In this document: positions 49,147 to 56,962 of the stretch, piece by piece
Layout of the letters: every line of letters starts with the position of its first letter
Numbering within the stretch: the first letter of the stretch is position 1
Assembly: GCF_000422705.1 (NCBI RefSeq)
Contig: NZ_AUGO01000001.1
Span: 186,001 to 250,000, forward strand
Length of the DNA stretch: 64,000 nucleotides
DNA from: Flavobacterium soli DSM 19725
GTDB lineage: Bacteria > Bacteroidota > Bacteroidia > Flavobacteriales > Flavobacteriaceae
Reading direction: 5' to 3'
Notes under the pieces: model-generated
What the model saw: the letters and a program-made list of their open reading frames with translations, nothing else
Database searches by the model: none
Told to the model about the DNA's origin: nothing
Made by a program: the position numbers and the translations under genes

Positions 49147-50340
49147 TTATTGATTTTTCATCAACAACTCTACGGTTTTAATTTTCAGATTGTCATCCGA
49201 TGCTAACATTAAAGCGGTCTGATCTTTATCGTTAGTAATAGATGTGTCGGCTCCGTTTTCTAGTAATAATTTTACTTTTCTATAGGTTTCTTTCGCCTTT
49301 TCTGCTTCATAATTCACATTGTAAGCACAAACTTTATGCAAAAGCGTATTCCCACTATTGTCTTGACGATTGACATCAATTACTCCTGTATCGAAAACCG
49401 TTTGTAGTATTTCTGATGATTTTTCAGCAATCAAATCAAGTGGCGTTTTCTCTTCTCCATAATACATACTTGGTTGATAAACATCGGCTCCATCTTCAAT
49501 TAGTTTTTTTAGCAATTCGAGATACCTTTCAGATGTTCCGCTCATCATTCGAGTATATTCGAATAAAAGTGTCACTTGATCTCTGTTTACAAGATCGAAT
49601 TCTGGCGTATCAATTTCTCGCATGATTTCATACATTTCTAAATCAAGCTGATGGGCAACAGCATAAAAGAATGCGGTATTTCCAGATTTATCTGTATGAT
49701 TTGGGTTAGCTCCATTTTGCAAGAGCAAAGCTAAAAATTGTTTTTTATGAAATTTTACAGCCGTTATCAGTGCGGTTTCTTGCACAATATTAGGTGCGTC
49801 AATATCTAAACCTTCATTTATTAACAGCTCTATATAAGATGCAGCCAAATCATATTGATCTTCATAGGTCAGATCGAATCGGCTTAAATTAGTTTTTACA
49901 ATTTGCTGGATAAAATTTTCTTCGGCATTGTTTTTAAAGTTAACATCACAACCAGCATCTATCAAAATTTTAATGTTTTCTAGAGATGCTCCTTTTTCAA
50001 AAAAGTAACCCAACAATGTTTTTGTAGCAACCTCATCATTCAGATTATCAAATTTTGAAATAAATTCCTTGAAAAAGGCTATTGATTCTTCATCATTTTT
50101 GAGATAACGTGTGACGCTTTGAAAAATACTTTTATCGAAACTATCAAATTCATAAACATCCGTTTCGATGGTTTTGTCTTTTATAAAATGTAGAAGGATT
50201 TCAAACTGTTTTTCTTGAAATAGCTTGTCGAAAAGTTGCGACTTATTGAAATCATTGATTGTTTTCGAAAGTTTATCGCCAGTGGTAAGAAGTTCAAGTG
50301 CGTTCGAAAAATTGTTAGAGTTTATGGCTTGTTCGATCAT
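49147..50340 (-). CDS. Ankyrin-repeat protein
   Basis: A 397-residue soluble protein. The N-terminal 100 residues are helical and lack the repeat signature; from about residue 105 there are ankyrin-like repeats, several degenerate (LENIKILIDAGCDVNFKNNAEENF, QETALITAVKFHKKQFLALLLQNGANPNHTDKSGNTAFFYAVAHQLDLEMYEIM, GNTLLHKVCAYNVNYEAEKAKETYRKVKLLLENGADTSITNDKDQTALMLAS). It ends right after the last repeat (ELLMKNQ), so there is no SHOCT or other output domain. It is co-directional with the second ankyrin gene 23 nt downstream, likely one operon. No signal peptide. Confidence 0.85.
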   Translation of the reverse strand: MIEQAINSNNFSNALELLTTGDKLSKTINDFNKSQLFDKLFQEKQFEILLHFIKDKTIETDVYEFDSFDKSIFQSVTRYLKNDEESIAFFKEFISKFDNLNDEVATKTLLGYFFEKGASLENIKILIDAGCDVNFKNNAEENFIQQIVKTNLSRFDLTYEDQYDLAASYIELLINEGLDIDAPNIVQETALITAVKFHKKQFLALLLQNGANPNHTDKSGNTAFFYAVAHQLDLEMYEIMREIDTPEFDLVNRDQVTLLFEYTRMMSGTSERYLELLKKLIEDGADVYQPSMYYGEEKTPLDLIAEKSSEILQTVFDTGVIDVNRQDNSGNTLLHKVCAYNVNYEAEKAKETYRKVKLLLENGADTSITNDKDQTALMLASDDNLKIKTVELLMKNQ

Positions 50341-50461
50341 GTTGTTATTTTTTGCGTTTATTTATACATAAGTACAAATTTTTTATAACACAAAAAAATA
50401 AAACTGAAAAAAATATTAAGACATTGAGAAACTTACAAATGGCCTAGTTATCAAAAAATAG

Positions 50462-50677
50462 TTATTTTTCTGATCTTTTAACCTTGGCTCTCCAGTTGAT
50501 ATATCCCAATAAAAAAATTCCTACTATCAAAAAGGTGACCATCCTGAAATAAAACTGTCCTGAAACAAGCTGTTCTACCAAAGGATGCTCCTTCATTTCA
50601 AACAAAGCCATGAAAACAGTCATAAAAATTCCCCAGAATCCTCCAGTTTTAAGTTGGTATTTCCATCTTTCGCTCAT
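50462..50677 (-). CDS. Small two-helix membrane protein
   Basis: A 71-residue protein with two hydrophobic segments at about residues 13-27 (GGFWGIFMTVFMALF) and 44-61 (MVTFLIVGIFLLGYI), a basic C-terminus (WRAKVKRSEK). It lies 25 nt downstream of gpsA on the same strand, so it is probably co-transcribed. The composition and clean ORF support a real gene; I do not recognise the family. Function unknown. Confidence 0.6.
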   Translation of the reverse strand: MSERWKYQLKTGGFWGIFMTVFMALFEMKEHPLVEQLVSGQFYFRMVTFLIVGIFLLGYINWRAKVKRSEK

Positions 50678-50702
50678 GCCCTTTGATTTAAGATTTTTAA
50701 AA

Positions 50703-51698
50703 TTAATCTAACTTGTCCGTTAGTTTCTTGAAAACTTTTTTAGCTTCTTTTCCTTCATATAAAATGCTATAAACCGCATCGATAATTGGGGTTTTCGCAC
50801 CATATTCTTGATTTAATTGGTAGGCACTTTTTGTAGCATAATAACCTTCGGCAACCATACTCATTTCCATCATGGCTGATTTTACAGTATAGCCTTTCCC
50901 AATCATATTTCCGAACATCCTATTTCTAGAAAATACCGAATAGCCTGTAACCAATAAATCGCCCAAATAGGCCGAATTATTGATATTACGTTTCATTTTA
51001 TGTACCTTTCGGATGAATTTCTTCATTTCTCGAATTCCGTTGCTCATCAAAACCGACTGGAAATTGTCGCCATAGCCCAAACCATGAGCCATTCCGGCTG
51101 CAATTGCATAGATGTTTTTTAGCATTGCTGCATATTCAGTTCCGATAATATCATCGGTGATTTTCGCCTTGATATAATTTCCAGATAAACATTTGGCTAC
51201 AATCTTGGCTTTTGCGGCATCCCCACAGGCAATAGTCAAGTAGGACAATCGCTCAAGAGCAACTTCTTCTGCGTGACAAGGTCCTGTTATGACACCGATA
51301 TTCTCATATTCGATATCGTATTTTTCATGAAAATGTTCGCCAACAATGAGGCTTGTTTCTGGGACAATTCCCTTTATCGCAGAAAAAATTACTTTTCCTT
51401 TCAGGCTTGCGGTTAGTTTTTGCAATTCGCCATTCAAGAAAGCCGATGGAATTGCAAAGACGATATAATCTGCATAAGCAACAGCTTCATTGATGTCACT
51501 TGTGAGTTTCAATTTATTGACATTGAATTCTACAGAACTCAAATAATTTGGGTTGTGATGGTATTGCTGTATGTGTTCGATTGCATCGGTATTTCGCATA
51601 TACCATGCGATTTCAGGGACATTCACACATAACATTTTGGCGATTGCTGTTGCCCAGCTTCCACCACCAATTACTGCAAATTTTGGATATTCTGTCAT
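50703..51698 (-). CDS. gpsA: NAD(P)H-dependent glycerol-3-phosphate dehydrogenase
   Basis: Reduces dihydroxyacetone phosphate to sn-glycerol-3-phosphate for phospholipid synthesis, in the cytoplasm. The 331-residue protein shows the Rossmann motif GGGSWATAIAKM, the strand VFAIPS, the substrate-binding block AIKGIVPETS, GPCHAEEV, the catalytic Lys region AAMLKNIYAIAAGM and the C-terminal AKTPIIDAVYSILY. Length is typical of GpsA. A TAATTTTG box sits 21 nt upstream of ATG 51698, which supports this start over the in-frame 51740. A small membrane protein gene follows. Confidence 0.95.
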   Translation of the reverse strand: MTEYPKFAVIGGGSWATAIAKMLCVNVPEIAWYMRNTDAIEHIQQYHHNPNYLSSVEFNVNKLKLTSDINEAVAYADYIVFAIPSAFLNGELQKLTASLKGKVIFSAIKGIVPETSLIVGEHFHEKYDIEYENIGVITGPCHAEEVALERLSYLTIACGDAAKAKIVAKCLSGNYIKAKITDDIIGTEYAAMLKNIYAIAAGMAHGLGYGDNFQSVLMSNGIREMKKFIRKVHKMKRNINNSAYLGDLLVTGYSVFSRNRMFGNMIGKGYTVKSAMMEMSMVAEGYYATKSAYQLNQEYGAKTPIIDAVYSILYEGKEAKKVFKKLTDKLD

Positions 51699-51718
51699 TG
51701 TTTGGTTTTTTAGCACGT

Positions 51719-51726
51719 CAAAATTA
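51719..51726 (-). promoter_or_regulatory. -7 promoter box (TAATTTTG) for gpsA
   Basis: On the minus strand TAATTTTG fits TAnnTTTG, 21 nt before ATG 51698. A second box-like TATTTTTG lies just upstream, so the exact start is uncertain. Confidence 0.45.
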
Positions 51727-51739
51727 CTAATTAGCTTCA

Positions 51740-52033
51740 AAAATACTTAAAATACTGCTAAGAACACTGATTTTACCTCCTAAGAATGTATTTAAGGATA
51801 TAAATTTTAACTCAAAATTGTGATTATCAGTACAATGTAGCAAAATGTTCTGCGTTAATATAATTGTAAGTAGCGAAGTGGTTATCCTGCTTATCTAGAA
51901 AAAAATAATTTAGTTAGTTAAGATTTTGTTTTTGGTGTTTTGAAAAAGGCACTCCTGAATAAATCCAGGAGTGCCTTTTGAATTTTAGGGAAGTTTAAAA
52001 AGTGCCTATAGTTTTTCTCCCGAAGCTTCGGGA
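51740..52033. other. Gene-free region between gpsA and hemB with a strong hairpin
   Basis: No ORF of note. A 14-bp hairpin with U tracts on both strands lies at 51944-51979, and the palindrome cccgaagcttcggg at 52019-52032 precedes the dispersed 3' element. The segment 51840-51940 is non-coding and could be a small RNA ahead of the hairpin on the plus strand, but this is only a guess. Confidence 0.35.
51944..51979. terminator. Strong hairpin terminator in the gpsA-hemB gap
   Basis: A 14-bp stem (51944-51957 with 51966-51979) with an 8-nt loop, flanked by TTTTGAATTTT on the plus strand and a T run on the minus strand. It lies beyond the dispersed 3' element and would stop hemB transcripts that read through it. 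Confidence 0.75.
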
Positions 52034-52144
52034 TAGCCCTGATGGTGCCATTGTTTGAGCTCTTGCAACTGCCGTAAGAGCTGTTGCAAAGCGAGTGGCT
52101 CCAGCAGGAACATGGTTTCCAAAAATGCCCTACCCTTTCGCTCC
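52034..52144 (-). repeat. Dispersed 3' element, copy 2 (111 nt)
   Basis: On the plus strand: tagccctgatgg at 52034-52045, an inner ttgcaac/gttgcaa pairing (52063-52069 with 52083-52089), ccagcaggaacatgg at 52101-52115 and cgctcc at 52139-52144. It lies 8 nt past the hemB stop and reads in the hemB direction as GGAGCG ... GGGCTA. Confidence 0.75.
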
Positions 52145-52152
52145 AAATTATA

Positions 52153-53151
52153 TTATTGCTGGTTTAAAAGTATAGCAGCTTCCTTGGCAAAATAAGTGGA
52201 AATTAAACTTGCACCTGCTCTTTTGATGCACATTAATTGTTCCATCATGATCTTGTCGTGGTCGAGCCAGCCTCTTTCGGAAGCGGCTTTTATCATGGCA
52301 TATTCGCCGGAAACATGGAAAACGGTAACGGGAACATTTACGGCGTTTTTGACTTCGCGGACGATGTCGAGGTAGGCAATTCCGGGTTTTACCATGACCA
52401 TATCGGCACCTTCTTCGACGTCCCACAAGGCTTCTTTGATGGCTTCGAGGCGGTTTGCATAATCCATCTGGTAGGTTTTCTTGTCTTTTGGCACTACTAT
52501 ATCGGCTTCTTTTGGAGCTGAATCCAGAGCGTCACGAAACGGACCGTAAAAAGCAGAAGCATATTTAGCGGAGTAACTCATAATTCCAACATTTTGAAAA
52601 CCTGCTGCATCAAGGCCTTGTCGCAAACGCAAAACTCTACCGTCCATCATGTCGCTTGGTGCTACAAAATCAGCTCCGGCTTGAGCGTGCGAAACGGCCA
52701 TTTTTACAAGGGCTTCGTTGGTGGCATCATTGGCAATATCACCATTTTCGATGATGCCGTCATGACCATAAATCGAATACGGATCTAGGGCAACATCGGG
52801 CATGACAATCATTTCGGGACAGGCGGTTTTGATGGCCTTGATGGCTTGTTGCATGAGTCCGTTTGGGTTCCAGGCTTCTTTTCCAGTGTTGTCTTTTAGG
52901 GATTCATCGACTTTTACATAGATGTTTACGGCACGGATTCCGAGTGCAAAGAGTTCTTTGACTTCCTCGACCGTTAAATCGATAGAACGGCGAAAAATTC
53001 CGGGCATGGAAGGGATTTTTACTTTGTAGTTTTCGCCTTCGGCTATGAACATTGGGAACATAAAATCTTGTGGACTTAATGTTGTTTCGCGGACTAATGA
53101 ACGAATAGATTCGTTTGTTCGTAATCTTCTACCTCTTTGTAATGGGAACAT
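52153..53151 (-). CDS. hemB: Delta-aminolevulinic acid dehydratase (porphobilinogen synthase)
   Basis: Condenses two 5-aminolevulinate molecules into porphobilinogen. The 332-residue protein has the two active-site lysines in YSAKYASAFYGPFR and MVKPGIAYLDI, plus APSDMMDGRV. The metal-binding segment reads DVALDPYSIYGHDG: the zinc cysteines of mammalian and yeast enzymes are absent, which indicates the Mg-dependent class. The N-terminal arm (RGRRLRTNESIRSLVRETTLSPQDFMFPMF) is standard. A heptamer tract lies immediately upstream. It is the last gene of the minus-strand heme cluster, 84 nt after hemF, and the dispersed 3' element follows its stop. Confidence 0.96.
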   Translation of the reverse strand: MFPLQRGRRLRTNESIRSLVRETTLSPQDFMFPMFIAEGENYKVKIPSMPGIFRRSIDLTVEEVKELFALGIRAVNIYVKVDESLKDNTGKEAWNPNGLMQQAIKAIKTACPEMIVMPDVALDPYSIYGHDGIIENGDIANDATNEALVKMAVSHAQAGADFVAPSDMMDGRVLRLRQGLDAAGFQNVGIMSYSAKYASAFYGPFRDALDSAPKEADIVVPKDKKTYQMDYANRLEAIKEALWDVEEGADMVMVKPGIAYLDIVREVKNAVNVPVTVFHVSGEYAMIKAASERGWLDHDKIMMEQLMCIKRAGASLISTYFAKEAAILLNQQ

Positions 53152-53154
53152 AAT

Positions 53155-53196
53155 GATTTATGATTTTAGATTGTTGATTTTAGATTTTAGATGGTT
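53155..53196. repeat. Heptamer-periodic tract (6 units) before hemB
   Basis: Units gatttat, gatttta, gattgtt, gatttta, gatttta, gatggtt in register between hemF and hemB, 4 nt upstream of the hemB start. Confidence 0.6.
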
Positions 53197-53235
53197 GTAG
53201 ATTTCGTTACTTCTGAAATCAGAATTCAAAAATCC

Positions 53236-54144
53236 TCAATCTTCAATCCAGTTTATCGGATTTTCTAATACTTGAATTAATTTTTCTTCCGGGCTTCCTT
53301 TTTCGGGATGATGGTCATAAACCCATTGCACATGTGGTGGCAAGCTCATTAGGATGCTTTCGATTCGGCCGTTGGTTTTTAATCCGAAAAGGGTTCCTTT
53401 GTCGTGAACCAGATTGAATTCGACATATCTTCCACGACGGATTTCCTGCCAGTTTTTTTGTTCTGGGGTATAGTCTAAATTTTTTCTTCTTTCTACGATT
53501 GGAACATAGGCTTCGAGAAAACTGTCGCCAACTTCGGTTACGAAATTGTACCAGTCTTCCATTGACATCTCTTCATTTGCCTTGCAATAATCGAAAAATA
53601 AACCGCCGATTCCTCGGGCTTCGTTTCGATGTGCATTCCAAAAATAGGCATCACATTGCTTTTTATATTTTGGATAGAATCCTGGATTATGCTTGTCACA
53701 GACAGTTTTACAGGTTTGGTGAAAATGTTTGGCATCTTCTTCAAACAGATAATACGGCGTTAAATCTTGTCCGCCTCCGAACCATTGCTGGATGATGTTT
53801 CCGTTCTCGTCATACATTTCAAAATAACGCCAATTGGCATGAACCGTTGGGGTCATTGGATTTTTTGGGTGAATGACCAAGCTTAATCCACAGGCAAAAA
53901 AATCGGCTTCGCCAACATTGAACATTTTTTGCATGGCTTCGGGCAATTTTCCGTGAACTGCAGAGATGTTGACACCTCCTTTTTCGATAACTTTTCCGTT
54001 TTCGATGACACGTGTTCTTCCTCCTCCACCTTCTGGTCGTTCCCAAATGTCTTCGCGGAATTTGGCTTCGCCATCGACTTTTTCGAGTCCGGCGACAATG
54101 GTGTCTTGGAGGTTTTGTATGTATTGGTAGAATTTATTTTTCAT
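53236..54144 (-). CDS. hemF: Oxygen-dependent coproporphyrinogen III oxidase
   Basis: Converts coproporphyrinogen III to protoporphyrinogen IX using O2. The 302-residue protein carries the HemF block GGGGRTRVIENGKVIEKGGVN, SAVHGKLP, FACGLSLVIHPKNPMTPTVHANWRYFE, WFGGGQDLTPYYLFEEDAKHFH and the C-terminal RRGRYVEFNLVHDKGTLFGLKT. Its presence points to aerobic heme synthesis; no oxygen-independent hemN was seen here. The start ATG at 54144 overlaps the stop of the upstream gene (TAATG), so it is translationally coupled to it. Confidence 0.96.
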   Translation of the reverse strand: MKNKFYQYIQNLQDTIVAGLEKVDGEAKFREDIWERPEGGGGRTRVIENGKVIEKGGVNISAVHGKLPEAMQKMFNVGEADFFACGLSLVIHPKNPMTPTVHANWRYFEMYDENGNIIQQWFGGGQDLTPYYLFEEDAKHFHQTCKTVCDKHNPGFYPKYKKQCDAYFWNAHRNEARGIGGLFFDYCKANEEMSMEDWYNFVTEVGDSFLEAYVPIVERRKNLDYTPEQKNWQEIRRGRYVEFNLVHDKGTLFGLKTNGRIESILMSLPPHVQWVYDHHPEKGSPEEKLIQVLENPINWIED

Positions 54145-54524
54145 TATACTGTTCCTTTTACCGAAGCTATCTTATTAAAAATTTCAAACGAAAACGTCTT
54201 GCTTTCCGATTGAATATAATTGTAAACGACTAATGCCTTTTCTTTTAGGTTGGATTTTTCTTCTGGTAATTTATTTGAAAAAACAACCAATAAATCGGCA
54301 AATTGTTCTGCATTTTCCCAATCAAAATGAAACTTATCGAGATGCGAAACTAGATCTTCCGAAGAAAAATTCAGTAACGTTTCCAGATTTAATCCAAGAA
54401 ATTTCAATTGGTTTTCTATTTCATCTTTATCAAAGTATGGAACATAGATCAGTTCGTTCAGCTTTTTTAGAATGTTGCTGATTCGCTCGCTTTCTTGATC
54501 TCGTAATCCTTTGTTGAGTGGCAT
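54144..54524 (-). CDS. Conserved hypothetical in the heme operon, coupled to hemF
   Basis: A 126-residue, mostly helical cytoplasmic protein (MPLNKGLRDQESERISNILKKLNELIYVPYFDKDEIENQLKFLGLNLETLLNFSSEDLV). No catalytic motif, signal or membrane segment. It lies 11 nt after hemE and shares one base with the hemF start. The tight fit suggests it works with HemF or HemE, perhaps as an assembly or stability factor (inference). I do not recognise the family; its coding bias matches the neighbours. Confidence 0.65.
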   Translation of the reverse strand: MPLNKGLRDQESERISNILKKLNELIYVPYFDKDEIENQLKFLGLNLETLLNFSSEDLVSHLDKFHFDWENAEQFADLLVVFSNKLPEEKSNLKEKALVVYNYIQSESKTFSFEIFNKIASVKGTV

Positions 54525-54535
54525 TTGTTTGAGAT

Positions 54536-55561
54536 TTACTGATTATACTCCTTCACAGCATCCACAAAAGCTTTCGCATGATCAACAGGAATATTCGGCA
54601 AGATTCCATGTCCTAAATTGACGATATATTTGTCTTTTCCGAATTCGTCGATCATTTGATGCACCATTTTTTTGATGGTTGGGATTGGCGAAAGCAATCT
54701 CGAAGGATCGAAATTTCCTTGCAAAGTGATGTTTCCACCAGAAAGATATCTCGCATTTCGTGGTGAACACGTCCAATCTACTCCGAGGGCCGAAGCCTTG
54801 CTTTTTCCCATTTCGCCAAGTGCAAACCAGCACCCTTTTCCGAAAACAATCACGTGAGTCTCTTCTGCCAAAGCCTCAACAATTTGGTTGATGTATTTCC
54901 AAGAAAACTCCTGATAATCAACTGGTGAAAGCATTCCGCCCCATGAATCAAAAATTTGAACAGCATTCACACCTGCTTTTACTTTTTCTTTCAAGTAGGC
55001 AATTGTCGTGTCAGTGATTTTTTGCAATAAAACGTGTGCGGCTTCTGGATGTGTAAAGCAAAATCCTTTTGCCATATCGAAACTTTTCGAGCCTTTTCCT
55101 TCCACTGCATAACAGAAAATCGTCCAAGGCGAACCTGCAAAACCAATCAAAGGTACTTCGTCATTCAGCATTTCTTTGGTCAATTTAATCGCATCCATTA
55201 CATAACCTAACGTTTCGTGAATATTAGGAACTATCACTTTTTCTACATCTTGTGGTGTGCGAATTGGATTCGGCAAGAATGGGCCAACGCTTTCCTTCAT
55301 CAATACTTCGATTCCCATTGCTTGTGGCACCACCAAGATGTCAGAAAATAAAATTGCCGCATCTGGAGCAATTCTTCTAATTGGTTGAACCGTAATTTCA
55401 GAAGCCAATTCTGGCGTTTGGCAACGGGTGAAGAAATCATATTTGTCGCGCAAAGCTATGAATTCTGGCAAATATCTTCCGGCTTGACGCATCATCCAAA
55501 CTGGCGGACGTTGAACAGTTTCTCCTCTTAATGCTTTTAGAAATAGGTCGTTTTTTATCAT
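54536..55561 (-). CDS. hemE: Uroporphyrinogen decarboxylase
   Basis: Removes four acetate carboxyls from uroporphyrinogen III to give coproporphyrinogen III. The 341-residue protein shows the active-site block [14 protein letters not shown] near residue 20, the catalytic Asp region [47 protein letters not shown] and GHGILPN near the end. Normal length. It follows hemD by 20 nt and precedes a small hypothetical gene by 11 nt in an uninterrupted minus-strand run. Confidence 0.96.
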   Translation of the reverse strand: MIKNDLFLKALRGETVQRPPVWMMRQAGRYLPEFIALRDKYDFFTRCQTPELASEITVQPIRRIAPDAAILFSDILVVPQAMGIEVLMKESVGPFLPNPIRTPQDVEKVIVPNIHETLGYVMDAIKLTKEMLNDEVPLIGFAGSPWTIFCYAVEGKGSKSFDMAKGFCFTHPEAAHVLLQKITDTTIAYLKEKVKAGVNAVQIFDSWGGMLSPVDYQEFSWKYINQIVEALAEETHVIVFGKGCWFALGEMGKSKASALGVDWTCSPRNARYLSGGNITLQGNFDPSRLLSPIPTIKKMVHQMIDEFGKDKYIVNLGHGILPNIPVDHAKAFVDAVKEYNQ

Positions 55562-55581
55562 GATATTTTATTACTATGCTG

Positions 55582-56253
55582 TTATTTAAATTCGTTTATA
55601 CATTGGATAATCGTGTTTTCAACCGTCGGCTGATTAGCGATTATGATATTTCTTGTGGTTTTTTCTAATGCTTCGGCCGTTGTATTCCCGATACAAAAGC
55701 AAATTTCTTTTTTTATTTTATTGTCTTTCAGATAACTTTCTACAGCTGATGGACTGAAAAATAATATTCCATCTACTGGTGCATTTATTTTTTGTGGTGT
55801 CAAATGTGTTTCATACACTTCGATTTCATTGAACTTGATATTGGCTTCTTTTAGAAAGCTTGGCAAGGTATCTCTACGAAGGTTCCCGCTGAAAAAAGTA
55901 AAACTTTCTTTTGCATAAATCAAGGCGATGATTTCAGCTAAATCTGCAGCATAACCTGTATAAACAATTACGTTGAAGCCATTTTCCTCTAATAAAGCTT
56001 TGGTTTTTAATCCTACACAAAAAACATTTTTTTCACGAAGCTTCGGAAGTAATTCCTTTGCATTTTCAAATAGACTATGAACGGCATTTTGACTTGTGAA
56101 AATTAAATTATCGTTGCTATCTTTTAGTTCAAAAGGCTTGTTTTCTGTTTTAATAAAATCGGCTTCGATGAGATTGAAATTCGCATTCAGCAGAAATTGC
56201 TTCTGATTGCTCAAAAGTTTTTTTGTAGAGAGTATGCGGATTTGGTTTTGCAT
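55582..56253 (-). CDS. hemD: Uroporphyrinogen-III synthase
   Basis: Cyclises hydroxymethylbilane to uroporphyrinogen III with ring D inversion. The 223-residue protein is weakly conserved, as usual for HemD, but has the two-domain fold signatures: IRILSTKKLLSN at the start, FTSQNAVHSLFEN near residue 65, CVGLKTKALLEENGFNV near 95, and LFFSPSAVESYLKDN, CFCIGNTTAEALEKTTRNIIIANQPTVE near the end. ATG 56253 is preferred over the in-frame 56280. It lies between the potassium channel gene pair and hemE. Confidence 0.88.
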   Translation of the reverse strand: MQNQIRILSTKKLLSNQKQFLLNANFNLIEADFIKTENKPFELKDSNDNLIFTSQNAVHSLFENAKELLPKLREKNVFCVGLKTKALLEENGFNVIVYTGYAADLAEIIALIYAKESFTFFSGNLRRDTLPSFLKEANIKFNEIEVYETHLTPQKINAPVDGILFFSPSAVESYLKDNKIKKEICFCIGNTTAEALEKTTRNIIIANQPTVENTIIQCINEFK

Positions 56254-56264
56254 TTTTCTAGAAT

Positions 56265-56951
56265 TTATTTGCAATCGCAATAAAATGAAATATTTTTATT
56301 TTCTCCAAAAACAACTAGGATATCATCTTCCAATAACACGGTTTCAGGTTGTGGCAAACCAATGGTTTCCTTGACGATAGACTTTTTCCCAATTAGATTT
56401 ACTTTTTCCCTTTTTCGAATTATTGTAATCAAATTCAAGTGATATTTGTCGATTGTATTTAATTCCGCCAAAGTTTTTCCGTGAAATTCAGGTTTTGATT
56501 TTACTTCGGATATTGTATAATTGTTGTCCAGCTGATAATTTTCAAGAGTAGTTTTAAAATTGATTTGCTTGGTCAATCTATCGGCAGATTCCTGTTCAGG
56601 ATGCACAATGCTGTGAATTCCCATGGCTTCCAAAACTGTATCGTGAATAGGCGAAAGTGCCCTACTGATGATTTTTACATCCGATAATTTCTTGATAATA
56701 GCTGTCGTGATAATTGCAGCACCCTCGTTTTCTCCGATCGCCACCACCACCTTATCTGCATCTTTTAAAGGCAAAGCTTCGTAGGCCAATTCGTTGGTAG
56801 AATCCATACAAATTACATGCGAAATTTTGTCTTTCACTAAATTTACTTTATCCATTTGGCGGTCAACCCCTATCACTTCATTGCCTGTTTCTGTGAGGCT
56901 TAAAGCCAAAGACATACCGAAATTTCCAAGACCAAAAACTATAATTTTCAT
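56265..56951 (-). CDS. KtrA/TrkA-type NAD-binding regulatory subunit of potassium uptake
   Basis: A 228-residue cytoplasmic regulator with one RCK_N and one RCK_C domain. The nucleotide motif GLGNFGMSLALSLTETGNEVIGVDR is near residues 6-30, the second strand HVICMDSTNE near 57, and an RCK_C domain lies at about 135-225 (SKPEFHGKTLAEL, LEDDILVVFG). Single-RCK length suggests KtrA rather than the double TrkA of E. coli. It gates the TrkH/KtrB channel encoded 11 nt upstream. Its own stop is 11 nt before hemD, so potassium uptake and heme genes share an operon. Confidence 0.88.
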   Translation of the reverse strand: MKIIVFGLGNFGMSLALSLTETGNEVIGVDRQMDKVNLVKDKISHVICMDSTNELAYEALPLKDADKVVVAIGENEGAAIITTAIIKKLSDVKIISRALSPIHDTVLEAMGIHSIVHPEQESADRLTKQINFKTTLENYQLDNNYTISEVKSKPEFHGKTLAELNTIDKYHLNLITIIRKREKVNLIGKKSIVKETIGLPQPETVLLEDDILVVFGENKNISFYCDCK

Positions 56952-56962
56952 TTCAATCGGTT

